NCBI GenBank assembly: GCA_016194725.1 | Contig: JACQAW010000036.1 | Span: 1-11,265 of the forward strand | Source: Deltaproteobacteria bacterium | GTDB taxonomy: Bacteria > Bdellovibrionota > UBA1018 > UBA923 | Direction: 5' to 3' | DNA: 11,265 bases | In this document: piece after piece, positions 1 to 5,528 of the stretch | Layout of the letters: every line of letters begins with the position of its first letter | How positions within the stretch are numbered: position 1 is the stretch's first letter | Translations under genes and position numbers: made by a program | The notes under the pieces: generated by a model | What the model saw: the letters and a program-made list of their open reading frames with translations, nothing else | What the model was told of the DNA's origin: nothing | Database searches by the model: none

Positions 1-710
1 ACCTGGCAGCATTGCTCAAGGCCGGCCTGCAGTGCTTCCAAAACGTGTTTTTTCTCATGCAGCTCTTTCTGCGTGCCACCCGCGGCCTTTTGCGCCAGGC
101 GCTCCATGAGCCGAGGCGAGGAAACTTTGAGAAAGACGATCTGGTCGGGGTAGCTGCAGTGGTAAAGAGCTTTCAGGTGCTCGACCAGGTCATCGGGCTC
201 GAGCTCAAAAAGCTCGCGGATGAAAAGCGGAAGATTCCAGAGCGCGAGCTTATCGGCGTGAATTGAGGATTTGGCGGGCAGTCTGCTGCGCAACACAAGC
301 AGCCAATCTTCCAGGGCGCCCTGCGACTCCAGCTTGCGTGGCTTCAGGGGTCCGGTCAGCAGCCCCTTGTAGAACTTCGAGTAAGCCAGGCTATCGGCCA
401 GGGCTTGTCTTTCCGAGAAAAGAAAACGCGGGTGAAAGGCATGCTCGTAGTGCGCCTCAACGTCGCCGTATAAAGTCATGGACAGGAAAAGCGCGCAGGT
501 CTTGAGCAGCGGGTCGCCGGTTTTATCGGCCAGCACGCTCAAGGCATCTATTGAAGTGGAAAACTTACTGAAAGGGGCGTCCGGGTTTTCATGGTATTGA
601 GGCGCCCGAAACGCTTGCACGTGGGTGGGCGAGCCCGCGAACTGCTGCTGCAAAGCGCGTATGATGCTGGTTTTGCCGGTGCCATCCACGCCCGTGATCG
701 AGATTTTCAT
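1..710 (-). CDS. Thymidylate-kinase-like P-loop kinase, partial (3' end beyond window)
   Basis: This minus-strand frame is open from its ATG to the left edge (236 residues seen, no stop). It begins with a strand and a Walker A loop, GVDGTGKT at residues 7-14, the signature of thymidylate/nucleoside-monophosphate kinases. Around residues 99-110, SERQALADSLAY matches the TMK segment usually written DRY..SSLAY, with Ser-Glu-Arg in place of the expected Asp-Arg. Residues 188-204 (PDQIVFLKVSSPRLMER) match the P-D-hydrophobic-strand and 'ERI/ERL' helix that precede the lid. It is already longer than a typical TMK (about 205-215 aa), with an enlarged middle, so it is probably not the housekeeping dTMP kinase; the true substrate is unknown. 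The start is supported by a perfect AGGAGG nine bases upstream. Its ATG overlaps the TGA of the diiron gene (ATGA), implying translational coupling. Family assignment is firm, function uncertain. Confidence 0.8.
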   Translation of the reverse strand, partial: MKISITGVDGTGKTSIIRALQQQFAGSPTHVQAFRAPQYHENPDAPFSKFSTSIDALSVLADKTGDPLLKTCALFLSMTLYGDVEAHYEHAFHPRFLFSERQALADSLAYSKFYKGLLTGPLKPRKLESQGALEDWLLVLRSRLPAKSSIHADKLALWNLPLFIRELFELEPDDLVEHLKALYHCSYPDQIVFLKVSSPRLMERLAQKAAGGTQKELHEKKHVLEALQAGLEQCCQ

Positions 711-1486
711 TTGCCGTATCCTCCTGCGAATTGAAGCGCGTCTTCGGCGGCGCCGCGCGCGTCGCGGCTCATTTGCGCGGGGTCGATGCCAATGGCCAGC
801 GCGTTTCGGCGAACCCGGCGATTGTGCACGGCCCACGGCGCGATGTTGATGTCGAACAGCAAAAGATTGAGAACGGAACGAATCATCACCAGATCGGCGC
901 GCGTGGGCGCTCCCGCGCTGTCGCGATGCGCACGCACCAGCGTGTCCAGGCCGGCTAGGTGGCGCAGCTCATCTTTTTCGATCTGCTGAATCAGCAGCAC
1001 CAGCTGCGGCAGCCCATCGCTTTGAGCCAGGCGCTTGAGCACCTTGTAGAACTCAAGCGAGAAGGCTTCGTAAAAACGCAGAGGCGCCAGCAGATAAAGC
1101 GGCTTGAAGCGGCCAAGCTTGGCGAACCGGGGCAGTAAAACCCCGTACACCACCACGTCGGTGGTGCTCTTGTGTTTTTTTTCAAAATCAAACGTGCGCT
1201 TCACGTAGCTCGTCAGCATGCCAAAGTGGCGGCGTTCGTCGTCACCATGCACGTCCAGGTAATCCAGAATGGGCCTCGAGTGGGCAAAGGCCTGGCGAAT
1301 CGGCTCGATCAGCATGGTTTCAATCGACTCGGTGGTCGCAATCGAGCACAGAAAACTTGCCCAGGCCAGCCGCTTGTCGGCAGCAAGCGTGGGGCAGAGG
1401 TCAAAGAACTGCTCACTCACGCCTTGCCGCGACCTCACGCCGGCTTCGATCAAAGATTTCAACCGCGCTTCGAAGTTATCGTTCAT
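707..1486 (-). CDS. Ferritin-like four-helix diiron protein (putative oxygenase)
   Basis: A 259-residue soluble helical protein with the full diiron ligand pattern E...ExxH...E...ExxH. Helix 1 offers E53 or E56 (TTESIE), helix 2 E84xxH87 (in DDERRHF), helix 3 E140 or E145 (YEAFSLEFY), and helix 4 E173xxH176 (EKDELRH). All ligands appear intact, so it should bind a di-iron or mixed-metal centre. The exact subfamily cannot be read. Candidates are N-oxygenases of the AurF/CmlI kind, aldehyde-deformylating oxygenases (ADO) paired with acyl-ACP reductases, or unclassified ferritin-like proteins. The ligand spacing E56-E84 and E145-E173 (28 each) is near that of ADO (28 and 29). It is the middle gene of a minus-strand operon: 6 bp after the nucleotidyltransferase stop, and overlapping the next ATG by 4 bp. 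No signal peptide or membrane segment is evident. Confidence 0.75.
   Translation of the reverse strand: MNDNFEARLKSLIEAGVRSRQGVSEQFFDLCPTLAADKRLAWASFLCSIATTESIETMLIEPIRQAFAHSRPILDYLDVHGDDERRHFGMLTSYVKRTFDFEKKHKSTTDVVVYGVLLPRFAKLGRFKPLYLLAPLRFYEAFSLEFYKVLKRLAQSDGLPQLVLLIQQIEKDELRHLAGLDTLVRAHRDSAGAPTRADLVMIRSVLNLLLFDINIAPWAVHNRRVRRNALAIGIDPAQMSRDARGAAEDALQFAGGYGK
720..725 (-). promoter_or_regulatory. Strong Shine-Dalgarno for the TMK-like gene
   Basis: The minus strand reads AGGAGG here, nine bases before the ATG at 710. It lies inside the 3' end of the diiron gene. It is the clearest ribosome-binding site in the window and fixes the start of the kinase, unlike the other operon starts, which have weak or no SD. 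Confidence 0.8.
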
Positions 1487-1492
1487 CGCGTC

Positions 1493-2812
1493 TCATTCCA
1501 AAGCCTCGAGAAGTTTTGCGGCCGGGTGTTTTCGAATCGACTCGCCGCTTTTGCCAAAGGGCCTGAGCAGCGTGGCCCGAAGCACCACACCAATATTAAT
1601 CACCGTTATCGCGCACAGCGCAAGCTGCCCGTAGTCGCGGGCCATGGCGCGCCAGCAGTAGCTGCCGGCAAGCAGGCGCATCTTGAGCCGGCTGGCAAAA
1701 CCAGTGTCCTTGTAGCGCGGCACTAGCCTGGGCAGCTCGGCCGCCGAGGGCCAGAAGGTGAGCTTCCAGGTCATGGCCCAGGCCAGTACTTTTTCCGAGT
1801 AACTTTCAGTGAGTCGAAAAATCGAAAAGGCTTTCTCGATTTTTCCAATCTGCACCGAGCGCGTGCCGATCAGGGCTGCGCCCAGGCGGCACCGATCTTC
1901 GGTGTCGCGAATCGTGAACGAAGACGCGCGTGCCTTCCACTTTGAAGGCAAATCCTGAGGAATCCCTAGCGGCATTAAAGCGTGGGCCAGCGTTAGCACG
2001 CGGTAAGCCGCGTCTTCGGCATTCCAGCGGCGCACCCGCTCGTCAAAAATCTTCCAGTCCAGTTTGGGTGAGGCAAACAAAACCAGATTGTAAACGTCGG
2101 CAAGCTCGCGCACGCCCACCTTGAAGAACGGCAGGTGAATGCAAAGATGCAGCAGATTGTCTTCCCAGCTCATTCGAAACGCATTTGCGCCGAATACTCT
2201 TTCGGGAGTGCGTGCTTTCCAGATTTCGTCCAGATCGGGTTTCCACACCGAATGGGGCGAGGTCAGGCCCCAGTGTATGCCCACCATGGCCATCAAATCC
2301 GGGCTTACAAAAGGCGGGCAGTGGTGGGAATCGTCATCGAACTCGGCTTTTCCCAGCAGCTGACCCACGCTTTCGAACTTCAGCTCGCGCAGCACGTTGG
2401 CCAGGCGCGGCCCGTCGCTTTGGCGCACCAGCACGTCGATGTCGTTCATTTTCTTGTAAGCCGGGTCGTTGTACAGCACCGACCCAAACAGCCCGCCCTT
2501 GAGTACGATGACCTCGATGCCGTTTTCCGAGGCTCGCTTTAAAAAGCTTGTGGCCCAGGTGCCGCGGGCCGTTGCACTTTTTAGCAGCTCCTGCTCGCGG
2601 TCTTTCCATTCCGAAAGGCCCGTGGCTTCGATTCCCAGTTCGCGTATCCTACGGCACGTCAGAATCAGGGCCGAGTTGCGCCAGGTCAGGTCAAAGAACC
2701 CGGGCCAGTCCGGCTTTTCGCGCGCAAGCTGCAGGGCGCGAGCCTTGTCGGCATCGCGAAGTTGCGCCAGGTTGAGTAGGCAAAGCAGTTCAGCCTCTTT
2801 GGAGCTCGTCAC
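1493..2812 (-). CDS. Nucleotidyltransferase-family protein (NTP_transf_5-like), GTG start
   Basis: A 439-residue protein of the uncharacterised nucleotidyltransferase family often found beside polysaccharide or natural-product genes. The diagnostic segment is IEVIVLKGG (99-107), followed by a Y-N-D-P loop and KMNDIDVLV (121-129), where D124 and D126 form the metal-binding pair. Later landmarks of the family are H180-W-G, L-H-L-C-I-H-L (221-227) and R-E-L-A-D-V-Y-N-L (235-243). A hydrophobic stretch at about 396-413 could be a C-terminal membrane helix or a buried helix. The frame begins with GTG; no in-frame ATG lies near it, and no good SD precedes it. It is the first gene of the three-gene minus-strand operon and is divergent from the aminotransferase fusion. 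Transfer of a nucleotidyl group to a small molecule is implied by the fold; the substrate is not known. Confidence 0.8.
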   Translation of the reverse strand: MTSSKEAELLCLLNLAQLRDADKARALQLAREKPDWPGFFDLTWRNSALILTCRRIRELGIEATGLSEWKDREQELLKSATARGTWATSFLKRASENGIEVIVLKGGLFGSVLYNDPAYKKMNDIDVLVRQSDGPRLANVLRELKFESVGQLLGKAEFDDDSHHCPPFVSPDLMAMVGIHWGLTSPHSVWKPDLDEIWKARTPERVFGANAFRMSWEDNLLHLCIHLPFFKVGVRELADVYNLVLFASPKLDWKIFDERVRRWNAEDAAYRVLTLAHALMPLGIPQDLPSKWKARASSFTIRDTEDRCRLGAALIGTRSVQIGKIEKAFSIFRLTESYSEKVLAWAMTWKLTFWPSAAELPRLVPRYKDTGFASRLKMRLLAGSYCWRAMARDYGQLALCAITVINIGVVLRATLLRPFGKSGESIRKHPAAKLLEALE

Positions 2813-2820
2813 CGGAAAAG

Positions 2821-2848
2821 TTTATGTCCTGCGATCTACCCGGGTCAA
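2821..2848 (-). promoter_or_regulatory. Candidate promoter for the minus-strand operon
   Basis: Read on the minus strand, TTGACC (2848-2843) and CATAAA (2826-2821) are separated by 16 bp. They match sigma-70 -35 and -10 hexamers at 5/6 and 4/6. Transcription would begin about 2814, almost on the GTG at 2812, so the mRNA would be leaderless or nearly so. Visual match only. Confidence 0.4.
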
Positions 2849-2859
2849 TGCAATTGGGC

Positions 2860-2868
2860 TACATTAAA
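2860..2868 (+). promoter_or_regulatory. Candidate -10 element before the aminotransferase fusion
   Basis: TACATTAAA lies only 4 bases before the ATG at 2873; its first six bases resemble a -10 hexamer. No convincing -35 lies 17-18 bp upstream. The same TACAYTAAA string precedes the alpha-oxoamine synthase gene. An AAGG directly before the ATG is too close (2 nt) for a standard SD, so a leaderless message is possible. Confidence 0.35.
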
Positions 2869-2872
2869 GGTT

Positions 2873-5515
2873 ATGAAACGCATCGACCCCGAGCTTCTGG
2901 GGGACCAATATGCGCAGTATGTTCGTCCGCAAGTGGCCAAGTTGCTCAAGCTGCTCAAGCTGGATCTGGTTTACGTGGGGGCCGAAGGCGATCAGCTGCA
3001 GTATGCCGACGGCGAGTCGACTCATGACGTCATTGATCTGTTGGGTGGCTACGGCTCAACGCTGCTGGGGCACAACAATGCCGAGCTCATCGACGCGGTA
3101 AAGAGCAGCTTGGATGCGAGGGTTCCCGTGCACGCGCAGGCCTCGATTCGCCCCGGCGCTGTACAGGTGGCCATGAAGTTAAACGAGCTTTTAGCGCTGC
3201 ACGGGGGCGAGCCCCGTCGGTTCATCACCACGCTTTGCAACTCGGGCGCCGAAGCAGTCGAGGCCGCCATCAAGCACGCGCTCATGGAATGGCAGCAGCG
3301 TCGCGCGCGGCTCATCGACCAGCTCGAGGGCCGGCGCGCCGATTTGGTGACGGCTGGTGAAAAAAATTCAAGCGTCTTTCAGATCATTGACGGCTACCTT
3401 GAAACGCTTGCCCGACTGCAGCCTGCGATAGTCGCCGTCGAAGGCAGCTTTCATGGCAAAACAGCGGGCTCGGTTTCGGTGACGACCAATCTCGAGTTCA
3501 AGGGCATGTATGCCTCGAGCCCCATTCACGCGCTGTTTTTATCGCGTACGGAGAATCTGGAGCAGGCGCGCCAAAATCTTGCGCACTGCAAGCATGCGAG
3601 CCCGGTTGAAGACGTTTCCGGCTTCAGCGCGGTTGCCGGCGTGCTTTTCGAAGCCATTCAGGGCGAGGGGGGCATTCAATGCCTGACGCCGGAGTTCGCG
3701 GCGGTGCTGAAATCGGTTGGACAAGAGCACGATGCGCCGCTGATTGCCGACGAAATCCAGTGCGGGCTTTTTCGCACCGGCCGTTTCATCGCGGCTCATG
3801 CGGTGGGGCTTAAGCCCGATTACATTCTGCTGGGCAAAAGCCTGGGCGGCGGCCTGGCAAAAATTTCGGCTCTGCTGGTGGTGAGTAACCGGTATCAGGC
3901 GAAGTTTGGGTTCGTGCACACGTCCACGTTTTCCGAAGACGAGATGTCGTCGCTCGTGGCGCTCAAGACGCTGCAAATTCTGTCGCGGGAAGCCGACGCG
4001 ATCAAAAAATCAGCCGCTGCTTTTGAAGCACTGGTGCGCGGGCGTGTGGCCGGTATCCAGGCGCGGTATCCCGGCGTATTGCGCGAAGTGCGGGGCAGGG
4101 GTTATCTGCTGGGAATCGAATTCAACTTTGGTGGCGATGCGCCGATTCCCACTATTCTGCACACGATTCATCAGGCGGGCTTTGCCACGTATATCTACGC
4201 CAGCTATCTGATGCACCGGCATAAAATTCGAGTGGGCGTGACGCTCAGCAAACCCGACACCTTGCGGCTTGAACCCAGCGCCTTTATTCGCGAAGAAAAT
4301 ACCGTCAAATTTCTCGATGGCCTGGAGCAGCTGTGCGGGCGCATTCTCGAGCGCAAGCTGGTCGACCTGACCCGCCATTTCTGGGCGCGCGAGTTCGAGC
4401 CAAAATCTCTTGAAACGGTTTCACCCCTTCGCTACGCACCCATTCGCAATACCTCCAAGGTGCGCAAGGTGGGTTTTCTTTCTCATCTGGTCAATGACAC
4501 CGCAGTGCGGCTCATGGACCCGTTTTTGCGCGCCATCGGCCACGAGGGCCGCGATAGGTTTCAATCCAAGTTCGGCCCCATTACCGGGCCCGTGCTTTAT
4601 CACGAGCAGCTCATCAAAGGCGCGGGTGGCACCGAAATACACCTGCACTGCTACGGCGTATTCCTGCCCTCGAAGTATTTCGAGGTCAGCCACCTTGCCG
4701 GCGATGGCAAAGCCATGGCGCAGGTTCAAGGCATGGCCGAGCGCGCCCTGCGCGACGAAATGGAATTCGTGGGCCTGGGCCAGTACACCAGCATTGTTTC
4801 CAAAAATGGCCTGCTGCTCAGGCGGCTTGGCTTGAACGTGACGTCAGGCAACGGGCTTACGGCCGGTTACGCATTTCAGGGCGTGCAGCAAACGCTGCGC
4901 GAATCGGGCCGCAGCCTGGCCGACGTGCATGTGGGCGTAGTGGGCGCGGCCGGAAACATCTGCAGCGTGGTGACGCAGCTTTTGGCTGACGAGGCACGCG
5001 AGCTGACGCTGGTGTTTCGCGAAGGCACCGAAAACGGCGCGCGGGCCCGGGCAACTCTTCAAGCTGTGCTGGCCCATTCGCGCATTGCTCCCGAACGGAT
5101 CAAAGTGACAGGCAAGATTACCGATCTTCGCGACTGCGACGTCGTGGTCATGGGCACCAACTCAGCCGACAGCGTCGTGTTCCCCGAACATCTCAAAGAG
5201 AGCGCCATCGTCATGGACGTATCGGTGCCCAGCAACATCGACGAGCGGGTGTTCACCGAAAGAAAAGACGTACGTTGCTACCAGGGCGGCCGCGCCCGGC
5301 TGCCACTGGGGCAAAGCCTGAGCTCAGAATGGATGCCCGCACCCGTGGGCGAAACCTATGCGTGCATGGGCGAAACCATCTGCGGCGGGCTGCTGGCCCA
5401 CCCCGGAAATCTTTCGATTGGGCCCGTGAGCAAAGCCGACGTGCTGCTCACGCTCGAGATGGCTAAAAAAGTGGGAATGGAAATGGGAACCTTGCGGCGG
5501 GTGAGTCGCGCATGA
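2873..5515 (+). CDS. Class-III aminotransferase fused to acyl-ACP-reductase-like domain (PigE/TamH-type)
   Basis: An 880-residue two-domain enzyme. Residues about 40-495 are a class-III (omega) PLP aminotransferase: LLGGYGSTLLGHNN (57-70), the phosphate-binding NSGAEAVEAA (123-132), FHGKT (193-197), E260 in FEAIQGEGG, D293 in ADEIQCG, the Schiff-base Lys K322 in LLGKSLGGG, and STF at 351-353. Residues about 528-880 resemble cyanobacterial acyl-ACP reductase (AAR): GFLSHLV (534-540), VFLPSKYF (596-603), GQYTSI (636-641), SGNGLTA (658-664), a Rossmann loop GVVGAAGNIC (688-697), and ACMGET (830-835), whose C831 aligns with the AAR catalytic cysteine. Inferred reaction: acyl thioester to aldehyde (reductase), then aldehyde to primary amine (aminotransferase), as for PigE or TamH. 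The order here is aminotransferase first, the reverse of PigE as I know it. The third Gly of the Rossmann GxxGxxG is Cys. It heads the plus-strand pair, 13 bp before the condensing-enzyme gene. Confidence 0.85.
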   Translation: MKRIDPELLGDQYAQYVRPQVAKLLKLLKLDLVYVGAEGDQLQYADGESTHDVIDLLGGYGSTLLGHNNAELIDAVKSSLDARVPVHAQASIRPGAVQVAMKLNELLALHGGEPRRFITTLCNSGAEAVEAAIKHALMEWQQRRARLIDQLEGRRADLVTAGEKNSSVFQIIDGYLETLARLQPAIVAVEGSFHGKTAGSVSVTTNLEFKGMYASSPIHALFLSRTENLEQARQNLAHCKHASPVEDVSGFSAVAGVLFEAIQGEGGIQCLTPEFAAVLKSVGQEHDAPLIADEIQCGLFRTGRFIAAHAVGLKPDYILLGKSLGGGLAKISALLVVSNRYQAKFGFVHTSTFSEDEMSSLVALKTLQILSREADAIKKSAAAFEALVRGRVAGIQARYPGVLREVRGRGYLLGIEFNFGGDAPIPTILHTIHQAGFATYIYASYLMHRHKIRVGVTLSKPDTLRLEPSAFIREENTVKFLDGLEQLCGRILERKLVDLTRHFWAREFEPKSLETVSPLRYAPIRNTSKVRKVGFLSHLVNDTAVRLMDPFLRAIGHEGRDRFQSKFGPITGPVLYHEQLIKGAGGTEIHLHCYGVFLPSKYFEVSHLAGDGKAMAQVQGMAERALRDEMEFVGLGQYTSIVSKNGLLLRRLGLNVTSGNGLTAGYAFQGVQQTLRESGRSLADVHVGVVGAAGNICSVVTQLLADEARELTLVFREGTENGARARATLQAVLAHSRIAPERIKVTGKITDLRDCDVVVMGTNSADSVVFPEHLKESAIVMDVSVPSNIDERVFTERKDVRCYQGGRARLPLGQSLSSEWMPAPVGETYACMGETICGGLLAHPGNLSIGPVSKADVLLTLEMAKKVGMEMGTLRRVSRA

Positions 5516-5528
5516 CGGGTACACGCCC

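Noticed and set aside
1172..1726. 184-residue plus-strand frame
   Set aside because: Antisense to the diiron and nucleotidyltransferase genes, both of which have strong family motifs.
2939..2969. Short CTCAAGCTG tandem repeat near the start of the fusion gene
   Set aside because: Encodes a simple Leu/Lys helix; two copies only, explained by codon bias.
5512..5515. ATGA overlap as the start of the PEP-synthase-like gene
   Set aside because: This ATG is not in the frame of the 810-residue protein; the in-frame ATG is at 5529.
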